A stretch of DNA of 64,000 nucleotides from Candidatus Rhodobacter oscarellae (lineage in GTDB: Bacteria > Pseudomonadota > Alphaproteobacteria > Rhodobacterales > Rhodobacteraceae). Every line of letters begins with the position of its first letter. Position 1 is the stretch's first letter. Below the pieces are notes generated by a model. It searched no databases. It was given only the letters and a program-made list of their open reading frames with translations, and was not told where the DNA came from. The stretch lies in assembly GCF_001078595.1 (NCBI RefSeq), contig NZ_LFTY01000002.1, forward strand, positions 2,909,773 through 2,973,772. The letters are read 5' to 3'. The translations under genes and the position numbers were made by a program. Shown piece after piece: positions 8,933 to 18,222 of this stretch.

Positions 8933-9457
8933 ATGACCTCTAAGAACACTGTAACCGTGAAAGCCTCTGCCGAAGCCGCTTGGAAATTGATTGGCGAGGA
9001 CTTCGTTCGCGTGGACCGCTGGATGGCCGCGATCCCAAGGGCCGAGCCTATCCCTGGTCCCGCCCTGCCCGGTGCTCCGGCGCGCGGGCGATACTCTTAC
9101 CTGATCAAAAAGTTCGAGCCGATCTATCAGGAAGAGGTCCTGACCTCCTACGACCCCGCGAACACGACCATCAGCGTCGACGTCACCTTGCACAACCTCG
9201 GCCGTCTGGTGCCGATGCGCGGCTACACGGCCACGGTGATCATCAAGACCATTGATGCGGCAAACTGCACTGTCACTTGGATCGGCGACGCCACCCCGAA
9301 ATGGTTCGGCAAGCTGATGCGGGGGCAGCTTACCAAAGGTCTTGATGCGGGCTTTATCCGCAGTCTAGAAGAAATCCAGCACATGCTGGAGACGGGCGAG
9401 CCGCATCCGCGCAAGATCGAAAAGATCAAGTCCGAGGCGGCGCTCGCCGCGGCATGA
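8933..9457 (+). CDS. SRPBCC-family (START-like) small-molecule-binding protein
   Basis: A protein of about 174 residues with the polyketide-cyclase/START-like fold: an N-terminal strand (TSKNTVTVKASAEAAWKLIG), a central beta sheet and a long C-terminal helix (GLDAGFIRSLEEIQHMLE). Members bind hydrophobic ligands or catalyse simple cyclisation. An ATG at 8921 is possible, but GGAA is better spaced for the ATG at 8933. The stop overlaps the next gene by 4 bases, so it is co-translated with a TetR regulator and probably handles the compound that regulator senses. No specific ligand can be named. Confidence 0.8.
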   Translation: MTSKNTVTVKASAEAAWKLIGEDFVRVDRWMAAIPRAEPIPGPALPGAPARGRYSYLIKKFEPIYQEEVLTSYDPANTTISVDVTLHNLGRLVPMRGYTATVIIKTIDAANCTVTWIGDATPKWFGKLMRGQLTKGLDAGFIRSLEEIQHMLETGEPHPRKIEKIKSEAALAAA

Positions 9458-10083
9458 GTGTTGGGGGGCCGATCATCACGGACGCATCCATCAAGACCCG
9501 TCTGATCGAGGCCGGCAAGACACTGTTTGCGGACCGGGGCTATGCCGGGGCCTCGGTGCGCGACATTTGCAAGGCCGCGGATGCCAGCGCGACGATGATC
9601 CACCACTACTTCGGCAACAAAGAGGGGCTGTTGGATGCGATCCTCAACGAGTTCTCCTCGACGACCTTCGATGTGCCACTGCGACTGATCGCCAAGCCCC
9701 CCAAGACGGCGGAGGAATACCGCCTTCGGTTGGAGATGTTCATCTCTGAGACATTCCGGGCGCTGCTCGGCCAGGCGCCGGTCTTTCGCATCATGGTTCG
9801 CGAGAGTAAAAGCTTTGTCAGCATGTCGCGGTTCCACGAAGGGCTAGCGGCGTATCTAAGGGCGGGCCAGGAGGCCGGGTACCTGAACCCGGCGCTGAAA
9901 GTGGAACTGATCACCGGGTTGGTGCTCGACCGCCTGGGCAATCAGGTGATGTATGCCGCCACCTCCTCGGACGACGAACCCAATGTCTTGAATGACGAGA
10001 GCTTCGCCGACGCTTGGCTTGCCGCCAACGTCGCGGTGCTGCTGGATGGGTTCGCCGGGGGCGACGAGGCGCGGACGTCTTAA
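9454..10083 (+). CDS. TetR-family regulator of the SRPBCC operon
   Basis: A 209-residue protein with a clear N-terminal helix-turn-helix: IKTRLIEAGKTLFADRGYAG, then SVRDICKAADASATMIHHYFGNKEGLLDAI. The C-terminal half is a TetR_C-like helical ligand-binding domain. The start ATG overlaps the SRPBCC stop (ATGA), showing translational coupling. The perfect palindrome at 8889-8910 upstream of the operon is the obvious candidate operator, implying autorepression released by a ligand also bound by the SRPBCC partner. The ligand is unknown. Confidence 0.85.
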   Translation: MSVGGPIITDASIKTRLIEAGKTLFADRGYAGASVRDICKAADASATMIHHYFGNKEGLLDAILNEFSSTTFDVPLRLIAKPPKTAEEYRLRLEMFISETFRALLGQAPVFRIMVRESKSFVSMSRFHEGLAAYLRAGQEAGYLNPALKVELITGLVLDRLGNQVMYAATSSDDEPNVLNDESFADAWLAANVAVLLDGFAGGDEARTS

Positions 10084-10196
10084 CCTTGCCTGAGTGGCCG
10101 CAAGCCAACAGTTTTCAGCATCTTTCGGAGAATTAGAACGGCTTGTTTCCGGCCCACCAACTTAACAAGTCATTAATCGCGCGCACCGAGTATTTT

Positions 10197-10240
10197 CCCT
10201 CTCCCAACCGCCCTTTATTGTTCGGCGATTCGGTGAAGAT
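10197..10240 (+). repeat. 44-bp leader repeat, copy 1 (before the DUF6880 gene)
   Basis: Matches 11854-11897 at 42 of 44 positions. It starts CCCTCTCCCAACCGCCC and ends CGATTCGGTGAAGAT. It lies 134 bases before the DUF6880 gene; the other copy lies 83 bases before the dehydratase gene. It could be a shared promoter or operator, or a duplication made when the DUF6880 gene arrived. Confidence 0.75.
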
Positions 10241-10374
10241 CTAATGAAGAGGCGACCAGGCCGCTGCAGCAGCCGAGCAGCTTGAGCCTAAGCCCCGGCC
10301 AAAGAGCGTCTCCTGTGAATATCGCGTAATCGCGCTCTGGCAGTTCTGTTTAAACTAGGGTTTTCTGTGCACCG

Positions 10375-11826
10375 ATGGCACGCAACACGCTCAATCAAAA
10401 GAACCTTGCCGCGCTGGGCGCCGAACGTCTCGCCGCGCTTTGCCTCGAGCTTGCAGCCGGCAGCGCTGATCTAAAGCGGCGCCTTCGATTGGAGCTTACA
10501 CAAGAAGCGGGTGTTGCAGCCCTTGCCCACGAGGTCCGCAAGCGTTTCGCGGCGATCCGGCGCGCGAAGGGCAATGTCAGCTGGCGGCGCAAGAAGACTT
10601 TTCTGAAGGACCTCGAAACACAGCTAGAGATGATTGTTGAGAGGATCGCACCGGAGGATCCCGCCGAAGCCTTCGAACTGACCTGGCAGTTCATCGAGCT
10701 TGCACCCGGCGTACATGAGCGGCTCTATGACCGCAGTGGCGATCTGAACGCCACGTTTGAAGGTGCGTTGGAACAGCTGGGCGAGATCGCGCCGCGCGCA
10801 GAGTTGCGCCCAGAACCGCTGGCGGAGCGGATATACGAGGCGCTCTCTGAAAACGGCTATGGGGAATGGGACGGTCTTCTTGACGCGCTGGCGCCGGTCC
10901 TGACCGAGGAAGCCGTTGATCGGTTGTCCGCGCTTGTTGATACGTTCGAGGCGGAGCCGCTTCCGCCCGCATCCGATTCCGACGCCTACGCCATCCGCCT
11001 CGGCGATGGGCGGTATGGCTATTCCCTTGATCGCGATTGGCCGAAAGAACAGAAAGCGATGCAGATCAAGGCCTGGCGCAAAGCCATCGCTGATTTGCGT
11101 GGCGACGCGGATGCGTATCGCGCCGAACTTGACCAAGAACAGCTTTTGGTCCCTGCCGTTGCCGCCCAATTGGCGACGCGACTGATCGCCGATGGCCGCG
11201 CAAAGGAGGCGATCCTGCGCCTGGAGGCCGCACGCGACGCGCCAACCACGCGCTATATCCCAGAGGAATGGAACGCGGCGTATTGCGCCGCACTCGAGGC
11301 GTTAGGATGGACCAGGGCGCTACAGGCCTTCCGCTGGGCGCATTTCCGCAACACCCTTCAGGCCAAGCCGCTGCGCGACATCGTCAAGGCACTGCCAGAT
11401 TTCGATGACATGGAGGCCGAAGAGCAGGGCATGAAAATCGCCCGCACCCATCGTGACATAGACGCGGCGCTTCAATTCTTCTTGGATTGGCCGGCCCACG
11501 CGCAGGCCGCGCGGCTGATCGTGGAGCGCCACGATGAGCTGGATGGGGACATGTATTATTTCCTGACCCCTGCCGCGCAGGCGCTGCAAGCGGATCAGCC
11601 GCTCGCCGCGGTTCTGTGCTGGCGCGCCATGATTTCTTTCATCCTCGAGAACAACAAAACCAAACGCATGCCCTATGCGATTGGGCATTTTCAGGCCTGC
11701 GCGCGCGCCGATCTAGAGATCACGGATTATCAAGGACTGCCCAGCCACGAGGCCTATGCCCGCCGGTTGCGCAGCAAACATCCAGGGCGCAAAAGTTTCT
11801 GGCACGGGGTCGAAATGGATGAATGA
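10375..11826 (+). CDS. DUF6880 family protein of unknown function
   Basis: A 483-residue soluble protein, mostly helical, with no signal peptide. The N-terminus (TLNQKNLAALGAERLAALCL, then GSADLKRRLRLEL) and the segment PAEAFELTWQFIELAPGVHERLYD match the DUF6880 family as I remember it; these proteins often stand alone in alphaproteobacteria. The rest looks like TPR- or HEAT-like helical repeats (RLIADGRAKEAILRLEAARD). No catalytic motif is visible. It lies between two copies of a 44-bp repeat, so it may have been inserted upstream of the dehydratase together with a duplicated leader. Confidence 0.75.
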   Translation: MARNTLNQKNLAALGAERLAALCLELAAGSADLKRRLRLELTQEAGVAALAHEVRKRFAAIRRAKGNVSWRRKKTFLKDLETQLEMIVERIAPEDPAEAFELTWQFIELAPGVHERLYDRSGDLNATFEGALEQLGEIAPRAELRPEPLAERIYEALSENGYGEWDGLLDALAPVLTEEAVDRLSALVDTFEAEPLPPASDSDAYAIRLGDGRYGYSLDRDWPKEQKAMQIKAWRKAIADLRGDADAYRAELDQEQLLVPAVAAQLATRLIADGRAKEAILRLEAARDAPTTRYIPEEWNAAYCAALEALGWTRALQAFRWAHFRNTLQAKPLRDIVKALPDFDDMEAEEQGMKIARTHRDIDAALQFFLDWPAHAQAARLIVERHDELDGDMYYFLTPAAQALQADQPLAAVLCWRAMISFILENNKTKRMPYAIGHFQACARADLEITDYQGLPSHEAYARRLRSKHPGRKSFWHGVEMDE

Positions 11827-11830
11827 GACC

Positions 11831-11850
11831 TTAACGCGTCGATGCGTTAA
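11831..11850. repeat. Inverted repeat after the DUF6880 gene
   Basis: TTAACGC, 6 bases, GCGTTAA, beginning 4 bases after the DUF6880 stop and 3 bases before the second copy of the 44-bp repeat. No T-run follows, so it is as likely an operator for the dehydratase as a transcript end. Confidence 0.4.
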
Positions 11851-11853
11851 CAT

Positions 11854-11897
11854 CCCTCTCCCAACCGCCCTTTATTGTTTGCCGATTCGGTGAAGAT
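11854..11897 (+). repeat. 44-bp leader repeat, copy 2 (before the dehydratase gene)
   Basis: Second copy of the element at 10197-10240, differing at two positions in the middle. It lies in the 5' leader of the dehydratase gene, which begins at 11981. Confidence 0.75.
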
Positions 11898-11980
11898 TTC
11901 GTGTAATTCTCGATAAGCAGCGACACAGACGGCAAGGCGCGCCGGAAATCTGCGTATCGTTCCGGCGGGAGGCCACAGAC

Positions 11981-13711
11981 ATGAAAAAAAGCTATGAAGA
12001 CCTGCGCAGCGCGCGGTGGTTCGCGCCGGATGATCTGCGCTCGATGGGGCACCGTTCGCGGGCGATGCAGATGGGCTGGACCGACGAGGACTGGCACGGC
12101 AAGCCGATCATCGCGGTCATCAACACCTGGTCGGACCTGTCGCCCTGCCACCATCATCTGCGCGACCGGGCTGAATGGGTCAAACGCGGCATCCTGCAAG
12201 CCGGAGGTACCCCCGCCGAGCTGCCGGTGAGCGACTTCGCCGAGCAGATGCTAAAGCCGACCTCGATGCTCTACCGCAACCTGGGCGCGATCGAGGTCGA
12301 GGAGGCCCTGCGCTCGCATCCCGTGGACGGCGCCGTTTTGTTAGGCGGCTGCGATAAATCCACGCCTGCCCTGATCATGGGCGCGGTCAGCATGGGGCTG
12401 CCGTTCATCTATGTGCCCGCGGGCGCTATGCTGCGCGGGAATTATGCGGGCGAAAAGCTGGGCTCGGGCACGGATGTCTGGAAATACTGGGACGAGCGGC
12501 GCGCGGGCACCATTGGCAAGGCGGAATGGGACGGCGTGCAGGGCGGGATCGCCCGCAGCTATGGAACCTGCATGACGATGGGCACCGCGTCCACGATGAT
12601 GAGCATCGCGGACGGCTGGGGGCTCTGCCTGACGGGGGCGTCCTCGATCCCCGCGCCGGACGCCGCGCATAAACGCATGGCTGCGGCGAGCGGGCGGCGC
12701 ATTGTGGACATGGTCTGGGATGACCTGACGCCCGACAAGATCATGACCGAGGCCTCCACCCGCAACGCGGTGACCGTGGCCATGGCAACGGGATGCTCGA
12801 CCAACGCGATCATCCATCTGATCGCCATGGCGCGGCGCGCGGGCATCCCGCTGGGGCTGGACGACCTGGACGTCATCGGGCGCACCACACCGGTGATCGC
12901 CAACATCCGGCCCTCGGGCAAAGACTATCTGATGGAGGATTTTTTCTACGCGGGCGGCCTGCGCGCGCTGATGGTGGAGCTTGGCGACAAGCTGGATCTG
13001 TCCACGCTAACGGTCAGTGGCAAGACCATGGGCGAAGAGATCGCGGAGGCGAAGAACTATCAGGACGACGTGATCCGGCCGCTCGCGAACCCTGTCTATC
13101 ATGAGGGCTCCCTGGCGGTGCTGCGCGGCAACCTCGCGCCGGACGGGGCGGTGATCAAGCCCGCGGCGATGGACCCGCGGTATCAGACGCATTCCGGGCC
13201 AGCGATTGTGGCCGACAGCTATGCCGCGCTGAAGGAGATCATCAACGACGAGGATTACCCCATGACCCCCGACCATGTGCTGGTTCTGCGCAATGCGGGG
13301 CCGCAGGGCGGGCCGGGCATGCCCGAATGGGGGATGATCCCGATGCCCAAGGCGTTGCTGAAGCAGGGTCACCGCGACATGCTGCGGCTCTCGGATGCGC
13401 GGATGTCGGGCACCAGTTACGGCGCCTGCATCCTGCATGTCGCGCCGGAGGCGTTCATCGGCGGGCCGCTGGCGCTGATCGAGACGGGGGATGTGATCGA
13501 GGTCGATATCCCGAATCGGTCGCTGAACGTGCGCCTCACGGATGAGGAGCTTGCCCAGCGCCGCGCTGGTTGGGTCGCGCCCGCGCCGCGCTATGAACGC
13601 GGCTATGGCTTCATGTTCTCAAAGCATATCGAGCAGGCGGATAAGGGCTGTGACTTTGACTTCCTGCGCACCGAGTTTGGCGCGCCTGTGCCCGAGCCGG
13701 AGATCAATTGA
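11981..13711 (+). CDS. IlvD/Edd-family sugar-acid dehydratase (L-arabinonate dehydratase-like)
   Basis: A 576-residue Fe-S dehydratase that removes water from a dihydroxy acid. The cluster cysteines are in place: C56 (LSPCHHHL), C124 (GGCDKSTPA) and C197 (SYGTCMTMGTASTM). They line up, three residues earlier, with those known for rhizobial L-arabinonate dehydratase. Length, and the WFAPDDLRSMGHRSR start, fit the sugar-acid branch better than IlvD. GGGAGG precedes the ATG. No sugar dehydrogenase or aldolase sits beside it, so the exact acid (arabonate, galactonate, fuconate) stays open. The 44-bp repeat upstream may be its promoter or operator. Confidence 0.85.
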   Translation: MKKSYEDLRSARWFAPDDLRSMGHRSRAMQMGWTDEDWHGKPIIAVINTWSDLSPCHHHLRDRAEWVKRGILQAGGTPAELPVSDFAEQMLKPTSMLYRNLGAIEVEEALRSHPVDGAVLLGGCDKSTPALIMGAVSMGLPFIYVPAGAMLRGNYAGEKLGSGTDVWKYWDERRAGTIGKAEWDGVQGGIARSYGTCMTMGTASTMMSIADGWGLCLTGASSIPAPDAAHKRMAAASGRRIVDMVWDDLTPDKIMTEASTRNAVTVAMATGCSTNAIIHLIAMARRAGIPLGLDDLDVIGRTTPVIANIRPSGKDYLMEDFFYAGGLRALMVELGDKLDLSTLTVSGKTMGEEIAEAKNYQDDVIRPLANPVYHEGSLAVLRGNLAPDGAVIKPAAMDPRYQTHSGPAIVADSYAALKEIINDEDYPMTPDHVLVLRNAGPQGGPGMPEWGMIPMPKALLKQGHRDMLRLSDARMSGTSYGACILHVAPEAFIGGPLALIETGDVIEVDIPNRSLNVRLTDEELAQRRAGWVAPAPRYERGYGFMFSKHIEQADKGCDFDFLRTEFGAPVPEPEIN

Positions 13712-13811
13712 TCCGTTCTGCCGGCGCGAGGGCCAAAGAGCCTGACTCACTACTTTTGGCGGTGCTCAAAAGATCAAAAAGGGCGCGCGCGCGGAATGTC
13801 CTCGGGACCAG

Positions 13812-14861
13812 CTACGCCATCCCTTTTTCGCTTAGACGCCTGAGCGCATCAGCGTCATTGTGCCCTTCGGCAAGGATGCCGGGATCCGTCCAATCCCAGT
13901 GCCGTTTGTCGGCGTAAGCATTGGGGTCCCACCAATGCGGGTCCGCGGCGATCTGCTCGGCGACATGCGCTGGAACAAGCTCAAGTAGCCGCAGATTGCT
14001 CTCTCTATTTCTCTCGATGACCTCCTCGACCAGGTGCGGCTGAAGGCACCAGGGTTTCGGGGCAGCTTTGAACGGCGCGAAATCTTCCAGAATGACGTCC
14101 GCTTTGTTGGCGTGCGGCGTTGGGCGGTACTTGCGGTTTCGAAGCAAAAAGGAAATGGCCGCGGTGCTTAGGGTTTCATTGGTCCGCGCATTCAACAATT
14201 CGGGTTTGGGATCGACGCCCAGCTTGGCGTAAAAATCCGCAACTACGTTCTCTGAGCAGGTTCCGATGTGAAGTTCGTGTTCAACCGGGAGGGCGGACAT
14301 CGCCACCAGCATCTCGTCCCATTTGCTCTCTCGAAGTCTGTGTTTGTACCATTGCTCGAATGGCATATTGCCCCAGACACCCCATTGCCACCAAGAGCTG
14401 TTGATAAACTCGACCTGTGGGCGCACATAAAACATGAGCAGCGGACGAACACCTAGAGCTTTGAATAGGCGCGCGCCACTGTCCTGCGTCAACAAATTCA
14501 CCGTGCTTTCGCTGGAAAACACCGGGGTGAAATTGAACCTTACTCGAGAAGCGATGAATCTGCGGGTTTCTTTGACACGTTCAGCTTTGAGTGCTGTCTG
14601 CGTTCCGTCCACGGCGTCGAAGAATATGTCTTTGAACGCATGCGAGGGAATACCTTTGTGGCGCCCCGTCGCCATTTCGCGCGAAACCCACCACGGTGCA
14701 TGGATGGAATTTGGTGTTATCACACAGTAGCGGTACCACCTTCGTCGATCCTTGGACGAAAATCGCGGTGACAAAGACAGAGCTCGTTGAAGGCTGCTGC
14801 TTCCGCATTTCCCCGCCCCGATGTGAAACACGGACGTCCAACGGTCTTGAGATTTGAACAT
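13812..14861 (-). CDS. Sulfotransferase-like protein
   Basis: A protein of about 349 residues whose start VFHIGAGKCGSSSLQRAL (residues 11-28) has the phosphosulfate-binding loop seen in sulfotransferases that use PAPS. A second recognisable segment is GVRPLLMFYVRPQVEFINSSWWQW, where an Arg-containing 3'-phosphate site is expected. The ATG at 14861 begins close to this loop; an upstream in-frame ATG at 14909 would add 16 unconserved residues. No signal peptide is seen. It stands alone, next to UDP-glucose dehydrogenase on the same strand, which suggests surface-polysaccharide modification, but this is weak context. Confidence 0.65.
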   Translation of the reverse strand: MFKSQDRWTSVFHIGAGKCGSSSLQRALSLSPRFSSKDRRRWYRYCVITPNSIHAPWWVSREMATGRHKGIPSHAFKDIFFDAVDGTQTALKAERVKETRRFIASRVRFNFTPVFSSESTVNLLTQDSGARLFKALGVRPLLMFYVRPQVEFINSSWWQWGVWGNMPFEQWYKHRLRESKWDEMLVAMSALPVEHELHIGTCSENVVADFYAKLGVDPKPELLNARTNETLSTAAISFLLRNRKYRPTPHANKADVILEDFAPFKAAPKPWCLQPHLVEEVIERNRESNLRLLELVPAHVAEQIAADPHWWDPNAYADKRHWDWTDPGILAEGHNDADALRRLSEKGMA

Positions 14862-14958
14862 TATTGACCCGCTTCGTGGGTGATCTTTCCGCGGAAACGT
14901 CCCTGACAATTCAGTAAATCACAAGAGGGCGCGTTTGTGATCCGGCGCGCGTTTTCTC

Positions 14959-16308
14959 CTACTCAGCGGCCGTGTCCACCGCGTCGAACAGCTTGATCTG
15001 CGAGGCGCGACCCACGGCCTCGTAGGCCTCGAACCCCGCCCGCTTGGCATCCTTGGCCGAGTAGATGTTGCGCAGGTCCGCCATACGCGGCGTTTCCATC
15101 CGGCGCGCCATGCGCTTTAGGTCCAGCGCGCGGAACTCATTCCACTCCGTCAGGATCACCAGCACGTCCGCCTTCTGCGCGGCCTTATAGGGGTCCTCGA
15201 CCCAATGCACGCCCGGCAGCAGCGCCTCGCCCTCGTGCCGCCCCTGCGGGTCGCAGACGCGCACCTTCGCGCCACCGCCGACCAGCGCGGGCACCACGGT
15301 CAGCGCCGGTGCGTCGCGCATGTCATCTGTGTTGGGCTTGAACGTCACGCCAAGCACCGCCACGGTCTTGCCGTTCAGCGAGCCATCACAGAGGTCCACA
15401 ATTTTGTCGATCATGCGCCGCTTGATCTCTTCGTTCACCTTGATCACCGTCTCGGTGATCTGCATCGGCATGGCGTGGTCCTGCCCGATGCGCGCCAGCG
15501 CCTTGGTGTCCTTGGGAAAGCACGAGCCGCCATAGCCGGGCCCGGCATGCAGGAACTTGTTGCCGATGCGGCCATCCAGCCCCATCCCCTTGCTGACCTG
15601 CTTGATGTCGGCGCCTACGCGCTCGCAGAGCGCGGCGATCTCGTTTATGAAGGTGATCTTGGTAGCCAGGAACGCGTTGGCGGCGTATTTGATCATCTCG
15701 GCGCTTTCCAGGTCAGTCACCACAACGGGGAACTCACGCAGGAAGAGCGGGCGGTAGATCTCGTTCATCACATCCGCCGCACGGTCGTTCTGCACGCCCA
15801 CCACCACGCGGTCGGGGCGCATGAAGTCGTCGATCGCGGCCCCCTCGCGCAGGAATTCGGGATTCGAGGCCACGTCGAACTCGGCCTTTGGGTTCGCCTT
15901 GCGGATCACCTGCTTGACCTGGCGGTTGGTGCCCACGGGCACCGTCGACTTGGTGACCACCACGGCGTAGCCGGTCAGGTTTGCGGCAATCTCTTCGGCG
16001 GCGGCCATCACATAGGTCAGGTCCGCATGCCCATCACCGCGCCGGGTGGGCGTGCCCACCGCGATGAACACCGCCTCGGCCCCCTCCATCGCCGCGGGCA
16101 GGTCACCGGTGAAGGTCAGCCGCTCGGCCTCGACATTCTTGGCCATGAGCGTGTCCAGACCATGCTCGTAAATCGGAACCTCGCCCCGCTCTAGCATCGC
16201 GACTTTGCCCGGATCCTTGTCCACGCACACCACGTCATGCCCGAAATCCGAGAAACACACCCCGGAGACAAGGCCCACATAGCCCGTACCAATTACTGCG
16301 ATCTTCAT
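14959..16308 (-). CDS. ugd: UDP-glucose 6-dehydrogenase
   Basis: A 449-residue NAD-dependent enzyme that oxidises UDP-glucose twice to UDP-glucuronate for polysaccharide synthesis. The N-terminal Rossmann motif is GTGYVGLVSG (7-16). The conserved STVPVGT is near 121-127. The catalytic cysteine is C263 in GPGYGGSCFPKDTKAL, and the C-terminal UDP-binding domain contains GVTFKPNTDDMRDAPAL. It is full length for the bacterial class and monocistronic as far as the sequence shows. Some members use UDP-mannose or related sugars, but the motif set favours UDP-glucose. Confidence 0.92.
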   Translation of the reverse strand: MKIAVIGTGYVGLVSGVCFSDFGHDVVCVDKDPGKVAMLERGEVPIYEHGLDTLMAKNVEAERLTFTGDLPAAMEGAEAVFIAVGTPTRRGDGHADLTYVMAAAEEIAANLTGYAVVVTKSTVPVGTNRQVKQVIRKANPKAEFDVASNPEFLREGAAIDDFMRPDRVVVGVQNDRAADVMNEIYRPLFLREFPVVVTDLESAEMIKYAANAFLATKITFINEIAALCERVGADIKQVSKGMGLDGRIGNKFLHAGPGYGGSCFPKDTKALARIGQDHAMPMQITETVIKVNEEIKRRMIDKIVDLCDGSLNGKTVAVLGVTFKPNTDDMRDAPALTVVPALVGGGAKVRVCDPQGRHEGEALLPGVHWVEDPYKAAQKADVLVILTEWNEFRALDLKRMARRMETPRMADLRNIYSAKDAKRAGFEAYEAVGRASQIKLFDAVDTAAE

Positions 16309-16415
16309 GCTCTGCCCCGATTACCTGGTTCGGCTTTCTGCCTTGCATACACCGAAACCTGCGTCAATTTAACCTACAATTGTCATAAACATCTACGGCA
16401 CCGGCGCCGGGCCGC

Positions 16416-18218
16416 CTAGGCGTGCAAATCCTCAAGGATCGTGTCCGCGGCCTTCTCGGCGATCATATAGACCGCACTTACCAGAAAATAGCCCGGGATG
16501 CGCGGGAACACTGATGCGTCCACCACCCGCAGCCCCGCCACGCCGTACACATTGAACCGGCTGTCCACCACGCCGCCCTCATCCTTCGGCATCATCGCGC
16601 AGGTCCCGCAGGCATGATGCCCCCAGGCGTTGTCCTTGACGTATTGCCGCAGATCCGCGTCGCTCGAAAGCTGCCGCCCGGGGGCCATCTCGCGCTCGAT
16701 CTGCGCGCCCATCGCCTCGCCCATCTGGCGCACGAACCGCACCGCGGTGACCACCGCGTCCAGGTCGTCCTCCCAGTCGCCATTGCCCTCGTCAAAGTAG
16801 CGGAAATTCACATCCAAAGGCGCCGCCGGGTCGGCAGAGCGCAGCCGCACCGTGCCGGCGCTGTTCTTGGTATAGGCCTTGAGAATCGCCCAGGTGAGGT
16901 AGTTCGGCGGGCGCGTGTCCTCGGAATAGCCCGGATAATAACCCTGGAAATCCACCAGCAGAGAGAACAGGAACAGGTCCGGCACCTGCAGCTCGGGCTT
17001 CGACTTCAGCTCGACCGAAAAGATCGTGCCGTTGCTCTTGTAGGTGCCCATTCGCCAGTTCTTCCAACGCCGGTAGGGCTTGTCGTGGATCGAGAATTCC
17101 ACGCCCTTCAGCGCGCGCCAGTCGTCGCGCATCCGGTTTGAGACGCCCAGCTCGTAGCGGTCCTGCAGGTTGGCACCCACATTGGGCAGGTCCAGCTTGG
17201 TCTCGATGCCCATCGCGTCCAGGTGGTCCCGCGGCCCAAGCCCCGAGAGCATCATGATCTGCGGCGTGCGAAACGTCCCGCCACACAGCACAATCTCGCG
17301 CCCCTCCACCCGATGCACAGCGCCCGTCTTGTCGCGGTAATGCACAGCGCGGGCGCGTTTGGTCTCGTCGACCTCCACGCGCTCGACCGAGGCGTGCAGG
17401 ATCAGGTCGATATCGCTGGCCCCGTTGCGCATCGCCGCGCGCAGGCGGTCGCGCGCGCCCACCCGCGTGCTGTTCTTCGTGGACATCGGCGGGATGCGCA
17501 CGCCAGAGCCGTTCGGGCTCCACAGGTCGCGGTCATTCGGATCGAGCCGCGTCATCTCGAAATCCCGCGCATTGCCGGGATAGGCAGCCGCGGCGGCGCC
17601 CATCGACTTGATGATATCGCGGCGCAGCACCCGGTCGCGCACCACGGACAAGGGCACGGCGATCTCGGTCTGCATCCAGCCCCACCAGCCATGGCCAAGC
17701 GGGTTCCACCCGGTCAGCTTTTGCAGCCAGCGCCAGAACGGCATGCGATGCCGACAGCGCTCGATCCGCTCCCAATAGTTCTGCATCTTCGCCGCGGCCC
17801 AGGATGTGTCGCCGGTGATTTGCGCGATGTGGTTCCAATCGCGGTCGTTGGGCTTGATGATGATCATCGCGTTGTGGCTGGAACAGCCGCCCAGCCCCTT
17901 CACGCGGGGATAAAGCACGCCGTCATGCTCTTTGCGGTACTTCCAGTCGCGCTCTTGCTGAGTGTCGTCCTCGTAGTGCCGCACCCAGATGTCATCGGTC
18001 ATGCCGGGGTTCTCGCTGGCGAAGGCCTGAAAGGCGGGCACCTGGTAATCCACCTCCAGATCGCGCGTGCCGGGCACCTGGCTGGACTTCTCCAGCGGGT
18101 CGCCCCCGGCCTCCAGCACCAGCACCCGCTTGCCCTGCTCGCCCAGCCGCGCGGCCAGCACGCCGCCGGCAGCCCCGCCGCCGACGACGATCACGTCATA
18201 TGACCGCGTAGTCCGCAC
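16416..18218 (-). CDS. GMC-family FAD alcohol oxidoreductase
   Basis: A 600-residue glucose-methanol-choline oxidoreductase that oxidises an alcohol to a carbonyl. The FAD site is VIVVGGGAAGGVLAARLGE near the N-terminus. GMC signature 1 is KGLGGCSSHNAMI, and the active-site His region is AWGHHACGTCAMMPKDEGG near the C-terminus, followed by VDASVFPRIPG. The start is GTG at 18218, 5 bases after the large cytochrome's stop. No signal peptide is seen, so it is probably cytosolic or membrane-associated on the inside. It is the last gene of the OYE-cytochrome operon and plausibly supplies electrons or processes an alcohol intermediate. Longer than choline dehydrogenase, with inserts around residues 60-90; substrate unknown. 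Confidence 0.88.
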   Translation of the reverse strand: MRTTRSYDVIVVGGGAAGGVLAARLGEQGKRVLVLEAGGDPLEKSSQVPGTRDLEVDYQVPAFQAFASENPGMTDDIWVRHYEDDTQQERDWKYRKEHDGVLYPRVKGLGGCSSHNAMIIIKPNDRDWNHIAQITGDTSWAAAKMQNYWERIERCRHRMPFWRWLQKLTGWNPLGHGWWGWMQTEIAVPLSVVRDRVLRRDIIKSMGAAAAAYPGNARDFEMTRLDPNDRDLWSPNGSGVRIPPMSTKNSTRVGARDRLRAAMRNGASDIDLILHASVERVEVDETKRARAVHYRDKTGAVHRVEGREIVLCGGTFRTPQIMMLSGLGPRDHLDAMGIETKLDLPNVGANLQDRYELGVSNRMRDDWRALKGVEFSIHDKPYRRWKNWRMGTYKSNGTIFSVELKSKPELQVPDLFLFSLLVDFQGYYPGYSEDTRPPNYLTWAILKAYTKNSAGTVRLRSADPAAPLDVNFRYFDEGNGDWEDDLDAVVTAVRFVRQMGEAMGAQIEREMAPGRQLSSDADLRQYVKDNAWGHHACGTCAMMPKDEGGVVDSRFNVYGVAGLRVVDASVFPRIPGYFLVSAVYMIAEKAADTILEDLHA

Positions 18219-18222
18219 CCGC

